64,000 bases of DNA from Adineta ricciae (Eukaryota; Rotifera; Eurotatoria; Adinetida; Adinetidae), in NCBI GenBank assembly GCA_905250025.1, contig CAJNOJ010000009.1:930001-994000 (forward strand). Direction: 5' to 3'. Of the stretch, positions 1 through 11,891 are shown one piece after another; position 1 is the first letter of the stretch, and every line of letters begins with the position of its first letter. The position numbers and the translations under genes were made by a program. The notes below the pieces were generated by a model. It was given only the letters and a program-made list of their open reading frames with translations. It made no database searches and had not been told where the DNA came from.

Positions 1-91
1 CAAAGGAAAAAAGGAACAATTCAGCTGTTAGAATATTAAATACAACGTGCATGAATAAAAAATCAATTCTGTGATTGCTGGTGACCTTGTT
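1..91 (-). other. MED23 3' flank
   Basis: This is short sequence past the MED23 stop codon. No coding evidence and no confident polyadenylation signal on the minus strand were found within these bases. Confidence 0.4.
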
Positions 92-3000
92 TTAACGTTG
101 TTGTGCCGGATTTCCATCCGGTCCCATTCCGCTAGTAGCGCCAGTTGTTAGTTGGAAATGTTGTTGAATATTTTGGGGTGGTGTGCCATAAGGTGGTACT
201 TGCATGGCAGCTGTCGTGTACTGCATTTGCATCGTAGATGTACCGGATTTCAATTGTCCATGTGTCGGTGCGTTAACACTTGACGGATCCACGTTGGATG
301 CGGATGAAGGTGTGGCTGCCGATGCTGGTCCTTGAGAATGAATAGTGGATGAGACGTCCGTCTTGGCACAAAGAAAGTGAAGGCGTGATCGAAGCTTTTC
401 GCAATGAAGATTATTCACGACTGTTTCAATGCGATCACGTATTGCATCACCAACAACAATATATTTGATATGATAGAGAAAGTTAGCGATGGTATCCACA
501 TTCACAAACGCCTGTTGATGAACATCAACGCGTGCAATGAGATCGTATGGGACGATAACAAACTAAAACGAAAGTTGATGGAGAAGAAGAAGATCATATG
601 AGACTTTTCGTTACTTCAAGTAGTAATTTTGTCGATTCAGTTTGAATACGTTGAAGAAATGGTCCAATCAATTGAAATGCTAAGAGAAGTTGATTTTCAG
701 TTTTGATTGTTTGCGAAAGTCGAACTTGAACTAGGCTGCAATATACAAGTAGATTTCAAACTAAGTTTAGTCATAAGAAGTTACCTAAGAAATGGTTGCA
801 AATGACTGATGCTACCATGTAGCCAAATTGAATGAACGACAGCCACGAAACAGCATACCATATTTTCTGTATGTGTACAAAATCGTTCACGAAAGTTAAG
901 TAAATCCATAATGTCAGTTGGTGAACAACGTAATAGCAGTGGATGTTCAAATATTTGGCACATACGTTCGAATAAATTCGACCAATAGTATTCCTAAAAG
1001 AAAAATCATATACATTCTTGGTAAATAACGAATCATCGTCTTGGCATACTGGTAAGGCAGAAAAAAGAAGACCCATGGTGTTGAGATATTTCAAATAATG
1101 TGCCCGAGGTATCAAACTATCGCTACAAATGAAAGTAAATAAACGAAGATTTTCAGGCGAATCGACTTACGCAGATATAAATGGCTCTGCGAATAATTTC
1201 CACGGATTGAAATTTTCTTGGCCAGTATAAAAAAAGATTTCAATTGCTAGGCAGTGAATCAATTGTAATGATGGATTTGCGAATTCATTATAACGCCAAT
1301 CGATGTTGTACTCGTAGGAGCTTTTCTCATAGATAGGTGCACGGGAGTTAAGGAAAACAGGATAAACCTAAAAATGATCTTTCTCAAAGCAAAACAAAGA
1401 ATAAGAAAAAGGATATCATCCACAAGTTTATGCAGAAGATCAATGGCATAACGTGAATTGAAAACAGGTGATGGTAGTTGACGTTTTTCGCCATCGGGAC
1501 GAAGATGATTTTCGATATAAGAAGTAAAATTATTGGAAAAACACCATTCCATCTTGCGCATATGATAGATATTCCCTGTAGAACAAATCAGAAGTGTTGA
1601 TTTCTATTAGGTGTCATTTGAGGTTTACCGAGTGTGCCGATGATTAATGATTGCCGAAAGTTGAACTTTTCGCGTAATTTTTTCTCATAAACAAATAAAG
1701 TATTATACAAAAATGTCACCGGTGCAGCTACAATACACAATAATCTCAGATCAATTCAAAACAAAGACTATCGCTACACAAACCATGTGCACGAAAGAGA
1801 TTCTGAGCAATTGGCAAGACAGTATCCACAATACGTGCATTGGGCATGTGTTCAAACATTCGACTGATAATTAATTCAAAGATCTAAATTAAATAACGTA
1901 ACACGCTTGTTCAAGTACATCCATACATCGCTGAATACTGTCAAGTTCCTTTCTCTTCAAAACGTCAGTAATCAACTTACCGGTAGAAGACGAAGACACA
2001 TATTGCTGTAATAAGTTGGTAAACAGCGTTCCATCGACTACAAACAACAAAATTAATGTTATGGCTAATGCAAATGATATCTGAACGTACTGGTTGTAAA
2101 TAATCCTTGATAAGACCTTCCATGAAGAAACGCTCGATGTTTTTCTATAACAAGACATTAGATCAATTGAATCAATTACGAAAAGAAGTACCTTGTGATA
2201 TTCACAATGGAATTTTTCATGGAAATTTTTCATACTCCAAATATCACCGGATATCTACAAACGAATGACATTCAATATAGGTATGATTTCGTAATCTGAA
2301 TGTGAATGCAATGAACTACATACACTTCTTGCAATGTTACCAAAATCTTTGATAATCTCTGATAATGCACTTGAATTAATCATGAAATAGAACAGAATAT
2401 GCACGTAGGGTGTTTTGGCTTCATCCAATGGTCGAAGAAACTACATTAAATCAGTGTTGAGACATATTATCATCAAATCAACGTCTTCAGTCCTACTAGA
2501 ATCAACAAAAGTCGATCAAGTTGAATAATATTATAGCGTGTTGCCATGTTCACAACTGCATCAGCATACTAATCACGAATGAAAATCGAATACAGATCGT
2601 TTTCTGCATTTATGATGAGACTTACTTTCTGCATAAAGGTTTGACTATGATTTTGTTGTAGAGTTATTTCACGTAGAATATATTCTGCCAACGTACGATA
2701 ATGCGCATTCATTGAACGTGTCAAAAGGTTTTTGAATATTCTAATTCATTTCGAGTAGGTGAGTATTTGAATTCGACAAATGTATCGAAAGACTTACTCA
2801 TAGAACGTATTGATATATGAACGTAATGGACGATCTTCAATAGTTAGCTTGAGAAATACGCTAAAACGAAGATTGAGATTGGAATATCCTAGCTAATGAG
2901 ACGCCGAAAATAAATCTTTTACTTACCAGAAGCAAGTTGTATTATTCGGTTGGCTAAAATGTTTGACAATTTCTTGTTCGTTTGCCAGCGATGCTGAATC

Positions 3001-6000
3001 TAGAGAAGAGCGAAATAACTGGTTCATAACGAAATACATGATCATTCTTCTTTACTAGTTAGTTTTTTATAATCATCATCAACACGTGCTCGTATATCTC
3101 GATAAGCATCGCTGATCTGATGTGCTCGATACCATTCAGCCATGAAACTCGGCATAGCTTCTAATGTTGATGCTGACCAACCATGTGGTGTGATTTGCAT
3201 GATATGAGTTAAAAAATCTGTACACCAAGGAACAGGCATGGATTCAGAACCTAGGGAAGACCATCTTAAATTAGTTATTTCATTCAAGGTACCGATTATC
3301 AGTAAACCTGTTATGATAAAGGATCGAGCGATGCATAAAATAAAAACTTTATTGATTTCTTCTGATTCTTTCGTAAAAACGGATTGTAACATTTTCGAAT
3401 CGATTAGCTTTGGCACTTGGTTAAAGAGATCCGTGCAATTGAATTGAAGAATAAGATTGAGTAGAAGATTTTGTATTCTTGAATAGAATCAAATGTTCTC
3501 TTCTATTCAAGACAGCGGGGGAAAAGTTATTCAACTTACGCGCAATACAACTGTGGATGACCTGCATGCTGTGGTGACACCAATATTCCTGAGAATTGCT
3601 GTAAAAGTTGTGCGCGTGTTGACGTTGGAATGCGATGAAGTCGAAATGTAAATAATTCTGCCAGTAAATGTGCGCCTAAATACCAATTCTTGCTAATGAT
3701 CGCTTCGGTTAGACTTAGCAATTCTTTCAATCGATCTTGTTCTACTTCTGGATAAGCCAACAAGCGTGCGAAAGATTCCACGCCACCCGGTGAAACTGCT
3801 GACCATTGAGTTGCGTTGTACATATTTTTTAGGATAATTTCTTGATAGTACTGCTTGGCGATTAGACATTTGACATGTGCACTCATCGCATCCAATGATC
3901 GATACGGAATACCTTCCGATGGACCGAAAACATTGTGACTAATATGACTTGATGGAATGGATTGCGAAGAGTTGAGAATATAAATTTTGAAAAGAGTATC
4001 TATGTAAGGTGAATTGGCTTTGGCATCATTACCAACAAGGTCTAAAATGAACAGATAAATATTTCAAGGAGAAATTCCGTCTATGAACATACTCCAAGCA
4101 ATATAAAATCGATAATCGTCAATAGATGATAATTTGCGGTCTTCAAAGGACTTCAACGCTCTAAAACGAAGAAAAATTCACAAGTGAGATGCTTGTCTCA
4201 TGTTGTTCTACTGGTATATACTCAATATGCATTTGCAGTGCAACAGGAGTTTGATGCTGTGGCAATGATACTGTCGGAGACGATGCTGCGATGGCTGGTA
4301 TGACTCGTGTCGTGAGAAAATACCAATTCGATGCTGCTGCTATCGACACAACCGACTGGAATTCACGATAGTCAGGTTCGGGTAATGATTGAGTATCTGG
4401 ATATAGTATTCGTATAAGGTCAAGTAATATCAAATAATCAGACCAAGCTGGCTGTAAGAGAGAAAACGAAAAGATTCATTGTAATCTAAAACGATAAACG
4501 CTACACTTACTTTGCCTTGGTTTTTATACAATATATGACAAAGCATTTGTCCAATCAACCACATAAGCCAATCTCGACCGACCCCATAGACAGGTCCAGG
4601 AAACGATGCAACCTATAACGGTCATCGCAAAATAAGGCAACTTTTTCGAATTGATTCATACTTTGATATTGATTGTATTAAGGATGCCACTTAAAGTTAC
4701 GCAAACATTTTGGACATAAACGAGGACAATATGTGCTGTAACAGTCCATAAATGTAATTGACCTTTATTTACAAAAACAAACAGGATAAGACTTCTCTTG
4801 TTACAATGAAAGCGATTGGTGAACGAAAATTTATCGAGCGAGATCTGTTTGCCTTTGAATTACCTTCAAAATCTTGATTTTTATTTGTTTCAAATATATT
4901 CCATATTAATAAGTCAGCTAGTGATTCTTCGATTGCCGTGATTCGTTGTTTTATCTACAAGTCAATTCATGAGTAGACGTTTTCAAAGTCAAGAACGCTT
5001 CCAGCTTACATTTCGTGCAATGCCAACTAAACTAAATGCGAGATCACGAGAATTCAATTGTTTAATGACATAGCAGAATAACTCCGTTTGCGGTTGAACC
5101 TGTGCCTGCGAAAGAAACCAAAAGATAATCAACTACGAAGAAGAAATATTAACAATCCTACTCTATCAAATGGTAATGGAGCTGTTTGATGAAATTTCAA
5201 TTTCACAAAATGCAAACGCCATAAAATCGATGCATAATTTGAATAACCAACAATAGGATAGAGCATATCACGACCTAGATAACAAACAGAAGTAGAGCGT
5301 ATTCTCATTAGTTGAAAAACTTTACCGGTGATAGACACTAGCTGAGCTGTTGGACGGAATGAGTCAATAAATTTCAATAATAAACTTGAAAAGCACTAAA
5401 CAGTTTAAAAGAACATTTGATATCTATGAAAAATTTCTTATCGAATATATCTACGGGTGGATATGGGCTCTCAGGTTTACCCCAAGGCAACGTTTGTTTG
5501 ATTTCGTTCTGTATGAAGTAACTCAGTTGCAGATTATTATCAGGATTCATAATAAGAGCAACAAGCTAAAGATAGAAACATTTGCCAATCGTCCAGGGCG
5601 ATTATGTAAGTCATACTGTATAGAACTTAAAAACTTTTTCAATATCTTGTATTGGTGTATGTGACATGAGCATTTGCACTTTTTCTAATAACAATTTGAA
5701 AATATCACGAATACCCTACGTAGAAGAGATGAGTCCTGTTTTGTGTAACATTCCCGTGATTGTTACTTTATAATCTGGAAAGCGCACGAGAAATTGCAGA
5801 AGATCCATAGCCGAATTCCATATCAAGGCTGGTAGAGCAAAATTCATTCGCGGATGTTGTAAAATACCCTCGGCAAATGGTCTGAATATCAAAATGACAA
5901 TAAAATTCATTGTTCGAAATTTTCATTCGAGTTTACTTCGCTAATGGTGGATGAAACTCCACCATTTTCTTCAATAGTTTATTAATTGTATACATTCGAG

Positions 6001-6340
6001 GTGCATTCGTCGAGTCCATAAATAATTCCACAAATGGACGCACAAATATAGCCACATCCTACTCAACAAAATACACTTTCAGCACATCGATGCGCACATT
6101 TTGTCTCTCATACTCTAATTGAATTTTGCTCACGCATTTTTGCTTGTACAACATTGATAACATGATCAGTTAACACGTCAATATCTTGAACATTCGATAG
6201 TAAACCGCTAATCTCACTTGAACCATCCAATCCCTGAATAGAAAAGAAAACAAGAAAGAACATATTGAAATACATCGCTTCCGTCGACGTACAAGTGCTC
6301 GTCGACATGCCACATAGATCGGTTCATCAATATTGGCCAT
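92..6340 (-). CDS. MED23: Mediator complex subunit 23 (MED23/Sur-2), multi-exon
   Basis: This gene encodes a large nuclear Mediator tail subunit that links transcription factors to RNA polymerase II. Coding blocks on the minus strand follow the MED23 order. They are an N-terminal part (about 6340-5713), GIRDIFKLLLEK (about 5710), the FIDSFRPTAQLVSITG block (about 5370), LDLIRILYPDTQSLPEPD (about 4420), a leucine-rich block containing AELFTFRLHRI (3895-3536), WCTDFLTHIMQITPHGW (about 3220), and the C-terminal exon with DTIANFLYHIKYIVVGD. The known family has matching motifs (FVDTFRPTA, LFDLLYPE, MFSYRMHHI, WCKDILQTIMSFTPHNW, CDFLYHMKYMFTGD). The tail after about residue 40 of the last exon is a Ser/Thr/Gln-rich low-complexity end, also seen in animal MED23. 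Introns are short and numerous. The stop is at 92-94. The start chosen at 6340 (MANIDEPIYVACRRAL, then a spliced exon at about 6248) is tentative, because the first ~150 residues are only weakly like the vertebrate N-terminus and an acceptor-like TAG sits just upstream of the ATG. Confidence 0.88.
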
Positions 6341-6655
6341 ATCTACAAAAATGTCGAGTTGGTTGTCATCATTTGGAAATTTCCTTAGTCGTCTTTTATT
6401 CTATGCATTTATTTACATGAAATGAAAAAGAAACGTGATAAGTGAATATCAGAGAGTGAGATAAACAGGAGGAAAGCGAGAGAAAAAACTGTTCGCATAA
6501 AGTTTTCTTTTAATTTCAAAACACACCAATCGATGTGTTAAACAAAGACGAAGAAAAATAATAATAATAATCATCATGATCATGAAAAGTAAACAAAACA
6601 AAATTTTTGCGACTACATCATGTCTAAAGAATCAAACTAGACAAGGAGCGGAATC

Positions 6656-7927
6656 TTAGGATAGAACGGATCCCGTGGCAGTTAATGTACACCCTTGTGC
6701 TTGATGTTCTTGCAATTGTCGTTCTAATCTGTTAATATCCGTTTTCAATCGATCGGCAGTACTTGATAGATCTCGATTTTTCTCTTGTAATTCATTGACA
6801 CGTTTTTGCAGTTCTGCTATGCGTGTTAATTTACGCGTTCGACATTTTTGTGCTGCCTAAGAAAGGAAAAAAAAGCATCACATTAATTCAAGGTTCTATT
6901 TTGTTGATATGAAAAATATGGGTAAGCAAGCAAAACACTTACTTGACGGTTTCGTTCACGTTTTTTCTCTTTTTTCAATAATTCATTGTGTTCAAGACTA
7001 ATACGTTCAATCGACGAATTGCCATTGTTGTTCCGTAGATTCGGAACATGTTGAGGTTCATCTTTCACTTTATTTAACATAATTGTATTATGCTGAATAT
7101 GTGCAGTCATCGGACTTGGTGCTGAAGATGACAAAGCAGAATTGGACGATTCATTGCCATTCATTGATGTTTCCATTGATGAGGATATCGAACGATTACG
7201 GGTATGAAGTTCCTGTCCTTGTTGATGTGGAATACGACTCGCGAGATATGTTAGAACGTGTTCTTGATTTTGAGTTTGATTTTGGATCTCGGCACTAGTC
7301 GGTGTCGTTGCAGTAATCGCTTTTTGTAATGCTTGTGTTAGTTGACTTAATTGATCACCACCTACAGAAGACGATATTTGTTGTAATAGCTGATGAGTAT
7401 CCGATGGAAAGACGATATATTGACGACCATTGCCATCGGACTGAATTTGTTGTTGATGTGCATTGATTAATTCTTCGAGAACTTTAACACCTGGATGAAT
7501 AGTTAAGAAAAGACACAAGTAGAAAGCTAATTATTCCTTATTCTTACAAACCTGGCGATGGTTGGGCATCAGCAGCAAATGCTATATTACTTGCTGGCTG
7601 TGCTGTTATAGCATTGATAATATCTGGAGTTTGTAATTGAACGGTTGGAGTTGTATTCGAAACAATTGTATAGCCACGTAGTTTTTCATCTAATTCTGGT
7701 GTGCTCAGCAGAAGTTTGTTGTAGTCACTTGGCGTTAAGAGAATTGAATTACCCATGCGTTGACCACCGAGCTGCAATGTGCTTGGACGTGAAGAACTTG
7801 GTACTATACGCGATGGCGGCGGAGACATGTTTGTCGTCGTACTAACTGTTTCATTTTGTGCGACAAATGACAGATTAGGTTCGACTTGTTGAGGATCCTG
7901 ATCGTTCTTTATCGTATGATCATCCAT
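6656..7927 (-). CDS. JUN: AP-1 transcription factor Jun (bZIP), three exons
   Basis: This is a nuclear bZIP transcription factor that binds AP-1/TRE sites as a homodimer or with Fos/ATF partners. The exons are about 7554-7927, 6943-7492 and 6656-6856. The first junction joins PSPG to VKVLEELI, which resembles the Jun-family region preceding the DNA-binding domain. The basic region reads KKEKKRERNRQAAQKCRTRK across the second junction, and the zipper follows with heptad leucines (RIAELQKRVNELQEKN, then STADRLKTDINRLERQLQEH). The Jun-specific features are RIA after the basic region, the (S/A)STA(D/N)xL segment, and a short QGCTL tail that matches the GC(Q)L end of vertebrate Jun. The middle exon is Gln/Ser/Asn-rich, which is typical of an activation region. 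Three consensus TRE sites lie upstream. A Jun-specific delta/JNK docking motif was not identified with certainty. Confidence 0.9.
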
Positions 7928-8222
7928 ACTACTATATAAACTGAAGCGTAAAAACTTTTATCGTTAAAATTCGAAACAACGTGTGTTTACATACGTGAGT
8001 AACAATTCGAATACAAAATAATTTGTTTCCTTGATACGCGCAAGCTTACTCTTTTCTGACGAAATAAATAATAGAGCAAGGCAGAGAAAAAATGTGTGTT
8101 GTATAAAAAGCTGTTTCAATGATGGAAGGAAGAGAAAAAGTGCACGAGTGGGCGATATAAGCGCAACAAAAGTGCTACGTATATATAAGAGAAAGGCAAA
8201 TAGAAGGAAAAAAAAAACATGG

Positions 8223-8229
8223 TGACTCA
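8223..8229. promoter_or_regulatory. AP-1 (TRE) site upstream of JUN
   Basis: This is a perfect TGACTCA, followed by GC, giving a MARE-like TGACTCAGC. It lies about 300 bp upstream of the JUN start codon. Vertebrate c-jun is known to be autoregulated through AP-1-like promoter elements. The same role here is inference. Confidence 0.55.
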
Positions 8230-8256
8230 GCAAAATTTACAGTGGTTCTTTTTTAA

Positions 8257-8263
8257 TGACTCA
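8257..8263. promoter_or_regulatory. Second AP-1 (TRE) site upstream of JUN
   Basis: This is a second perfect TGACTCA, with first bases 34 bp after those of the first site and in the same orientation. Two exact heptamers this close together are unlikely by chance in AT-rich intergenic DNA. Spacing near three helical turns would place both on one face of the DNA. Confidence 0.55.
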
Positions 8264-8496
8264 TTTGAAAACGGCGTTATTGGTGGAAAAATTTCAAAGA
8301 ATGGAAAATTTGATTTTCAAATTTTCTTTCAGTAAAAGGCGAAATCGATTTAAAAAAATGCTTTTGAAAAGTTTTTATGATAACGAGCGACATCTATAGG
8401 ATCTGTTTTAAATCCAATGTGAGTTACAGCCATACGGCTGAAAAGTAGGATAGTTTCCTTGAATAGATCTTGGGTAGAGATTTTACCGACAGCTGA

Positions 8497-8503
8497 TGAG
8501 TCA
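8497..8503. promoter_or_regulatory. Third AP-1 (TRE) site, inverted
   Basis: TGAGTCA, the reverse complement of the TRE, lies about 570 bp upstream of the JUN start codon within GATGAGTCAT. It is therefore the third exact AP-1 heptamer in the 1.1 kb between JUN and the transporter gene. Confidence 0.45.
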
Positions 8504-9066
8504 TATTTTCGAGCATTTTCCTCCCTTTCCTGTTATGATTCATGATGGGTAATTCTATTCCATTCCATACTCTGCGAACGAATTGATAATTGATGACAGG
8601 CGAAAGAGGGAGAGAGAGAGATAGGTTGTTAAAAAAAATTATTTTCGATAACACATATGTAAGAGTGCAGCAAAGTCCATGAATCATCGGATGCATTCAA
8701 ACCGTTCAATAAATGCTATTTTCACGAGTTTCACAAGTCAACATTGTTGTTACTACCCCCAAAACAATCTCACCACTGTTTATTTGTTTAATACGATAAA
8801 AATAAGTTCGATACATTGATATAATGAAGAATACATGGACAAAGTACCCAGTAGATTGTACTAACGAAATCATATGAAACGCTACGAGTAGAAATAAAAT
8901 GTGCGCAACAGACGATAAAAGCAATTTAATCTTCTTGTAATAACTCATGATTTCTACAACGACACTTAATGAGATTCCGTTGCACAATAAAATAAAAATG
9001 AAATCACAGAAAAACAAACAACTTTACTAGAATTTGTTTCGTATGATATCGGCTGTTTGTTTTCAT

Positions 9067-10466
9067 CTAAATGCGTTCCTGATTGTTACTTGGATTGACT
9101 TTCACTTTCTTCTCCCATCCATAGAGAAATGTAGCCGTAATAACCAGCGTTGTTCCCATGAAGAAAAATCTAAAACAAACACATCCAAGAATGAGAATAT
9201 TCATTATTTGCATATACGTACGCTGTCGGCGTGAAATCATTCAGAACGAAATACGAAACAACGGATGAAAGAATAATTGAAAGTGAAGTAGCAAAGCCTT
9301 TAATTATATTATCAGCATATTTAATTACAGCAGCTATTATTAAACCACCGACCGCCTATGGAAAGACATCAAGAGAAGTCAGTCACTGGCAAATGATTTT
9401 CATTACTTGAAGAAGCACAACAATCCATACAATCGTTGTATATCCTTGAAAAAATCCTTTTTCCATCACAGCATTGTAGTCAAATATGTACACAATTACT
9501 AAACCAAAGAGTGTACCAAAGATAGCTAGAAACGAAGTAACAAGTAAGACATGTCGACGAATACGAGTGATTACAAACCTAATTGAATATTTCGCATCCA
9601 AACTGATGTTGGTCCAGTTTTGAGAATTTTCTCAAAGTAAACTCCAGCAAAACCGGATGTGAGTGTTGCCATGAGAACAGCGCCAAAACCAATGAATTGT
9701 TGAAACCAAGATCGTTGAACTTGTGAAGCGGCGCGTTTAGCGACTTCATCGGACGATGGCCACTAGAGAATTTCAATGAATTCATATCATTCCACTTATT
9801 TCGTTTGTCTTACAGTCACAAACGCCACACCGAGTGCTAACATACACAGAGAAAACCATTGATGCTTTTCCACGCGTTTTCGAAGCATAAAAACAGAGCA
9901 GAGTGCTGTTGTTAAAATTTTTAATTGATAAGTAACTTGATATGTTGCAGCATTGAGATAGGATAAAGCCACGAATAGAAGATTGTTTTGTATTGCGTAT
10001 AAACCACTGGGTATCGCTAACTTGAATGTTTCAGACGGTTTGCCATATATTTCCTCGTTTAATTTACGAAATAATCGTGGGAATGAGCAATCTAGAGAAA
10101 CATTCGAGCAAGATATTCCTAGAATCGATGCTCGTCATTTTCATACCGTTTTCAAACCAAACAAGAACAACACATATCAATCCTTTGATGAATTCAGAAG
10201 CAACAATCGCTGTCGAGGAGATATACGTTTCACCTTTTCGTGTACGCGAGTACCGTAAAAGAAGAACGATGCCTGTTGTCTGCAGGATCAATGCAATAAG
10301 ACTCATCCATTTTAGGTTGTTTTGTTTTTGCATCTGAAATTAGACAAGCAGAGTTTCACAGAGAAGTTGGAAAGGGTGTTCAATCAAATCAAGCCATTCA
10401 TTAGCAAACAGTCGGATAAGTAATGCGTTGAAATCAAAATCAATCGTATATACTCACACGAGACAT
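9067..10466 (-). CDS. SLC35A3: Golgi UDP-sugar transporter, SLC35A2/A3 type
   Basis: This is a multi-pass Golgi membrane antiporter that imports UDP-GlcNAc or UDP-Gal for glycosylation. Exons 10147-10333, 9814-10091, 9579-9762, 9407-9525, 9222-9355 and 9067-9169 splice in phase to 334 codons plus stop. An additional 9 nt coding exon (10458-10466, M-S-R) is likely, because 10333 is directly preceded by an acceptor (TTTCAG) and a GTGAGT donor follows ATGTCTCGT. Family signatures seen in order: [25 protein letters not shown] at the start, [80 protein letters not shown] and [19 protein letters not shown]. These match the SLC35A1/A2/A3 nucleotide-sugar transporter family, with A3 (UDP-GlcNAc) the closest by eye. 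Substrate specificity cannot be settled from sequence alone. Confidence 0.88.
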
Positions 10467-10761
10467 TTTATAAATGTTCATTGTTAAGAAAAGGAGACTG
10501 TGATATCTAGAGAGATACATATGAATAGCAAGATACTTGTCAAAGGCCCATCTTAAAACTACAGCGACCGTTTGTATGCATATATAAGAGATGAGAAGCG
10601 CGAAAAGCAAAGTTATACTCTTATCTCTACCTCTGGTTGCATGATTATCCGATCTGAAAAAGATATATAACATATTATTGCTGATTCAGATAACAGTAGA
10701 GTAGGATTTTGTCAGTATCTTTCGTTCTTTTATTTTGTTCGGAAAACAGACCAAACAAATT
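10467..10761. other. Transporter 5' flank and DOHH 3' flank
   Basis: This short intergenic stretch has no supported gene. It contains the likely 5' leader of the transporter on the minus strand. A minus-strand AATAAA at 10729-10734, about 30 bp past the DOHH stop codon, is a good polyadenylation signal for DOHH. Confidence 0.55.
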
Positions 10762-11891
10762 TTAACAACATTCGGATTCAACAAGTTTCAATCCGTTACA
10801 ATATTGAAAATCCGTACTGTTCACATAATCACTGATATCCAACGCAACTTCGCAACTTTCACGAACGACACGTTCTTCATCTTTCAAATATGTTTCAAGG
10901 ATACGTCGACATTCATCAGTGCCGATGGAGCCGAGTGTTTCAGCACATTCATGTCGAACCATGTAGTTTTCATCGAGAATTGACAGTTGTTGATGAAGAG
11001 CTGGGATGGAACAGACTGATTGAAGTTGACCAAGCACAAAAGCAATTTCGTGTCGAAACAAAGCACTTGATGCTCGGAAGCCTAACAAAAAAAGAGTACT
11101 CTTTGAATTTTTCATCTATTTAGTATATACCTTCACATATGGCCAAGACAGCTTCGTCGGTACCAATATTTCTGAGAGCAAACATAGCACGATAGCGTTC
11201 AAATAAAGATCGTTTTTCATCTAATAGAATTTCTTTTAATTCATCGATGGTTTTCGGCGCTAGTGGTGGTGCTGGATCAATGGTTGGAAATGATCTATCT
11301 GTTGAAGTTGATGATGTTCCATTTGATGCATTCTTTCGTAGCCACGCTAGGCGATCAAGCGCTATTTGACAGGTTTCAGCAATCTAAAATACATCACATT
11401 GAAATACCAATTTGTCAATCAAACTACATTCGTCATTTTACCTCTGCTCGAGAATTTTGACTCTGTTTTGTAAGTGCATCGATGACATTTTGATTATCGA
11501 AACAACCCAATGCACCCAATGCTTCACCTGTAATGACACATACGAACATCGAGGAAAAAGTACTCAACTAGTGTTTCATACCGGCTTCGTGTCGTACCAT
11601 GGAATCTTCATTCGAATCGTTTAATACATGAATTAATTTCTCAATAGCATATTTGTTACCCATCTGTCCAAGACAATAAGCACATTCATGTTTTAACAAT
11701 GCTGAAGTGTCGGCAAATGCACGGGAGATGGCATCGACAATGCGGGATGTTTTTTCCGATTGTTGTTGATTTTGGCTATCGAGACTCTTAAGGGTGAATA
11801 GAATACGAAATCGAAGTTTGAGTGGTAATGATGTGTCCACTAACATCGATGAAAGTTTTTCGACAGTTGTCTCGTTTGCTATTGATGTCAT
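10762..11891 (-). CDS. DOHH: Deoxyhypusine hydroxylase (DOHH), HEAT-repeat iron enzyme
   Basis: This cytosolic di-iron monooxygenase carries out the last step of hypusine synthesis on eIF5A (deoxyhypusine to hypusine). Exons 11582-11891, 11442-11527, 11131-11383 and 10762-11081 splice in phase to 322 residues, close to the ~300 usual for the family. The enzyme is built of HEAT-type repeats in two halves. All four His-Glu metal motifs are visible: [26 protein letters not shown] (across the first junction), [13 protein letters not shown] and [27 protein letters not shown] near the end is a further family signature. The start is the ATG giving [13 protein letters not shown]. It aligns with the beginning of known DOHH proteins, and no upstream in-frame ATG was seen. 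The gene is divergent from PABPC across ~540 bp. Confidence 0.95.

Larger units (their letters stand above)
7928..9066. other. JUN upstream region / 3' flank of transporter gene
   Basis: No gene is supported here. The block holds the JUN 5' leader and promoter with its AP-1 sites, a short GA-rich run near 8605-8622, and the 3' untranslated part of the transporter gene. ORFs on either strand are short, lack recognisable motifs and have no splice-consistent extensions. Confidence 0.5.

Noticed and set aside
8178..8190. TATATAA-like sequence as a TATA box of JUN
   Set aside because: It reads as TATATAA on the plus strand, whereas JUN is on the minus strand, and no start site is mapped, so it was not called.
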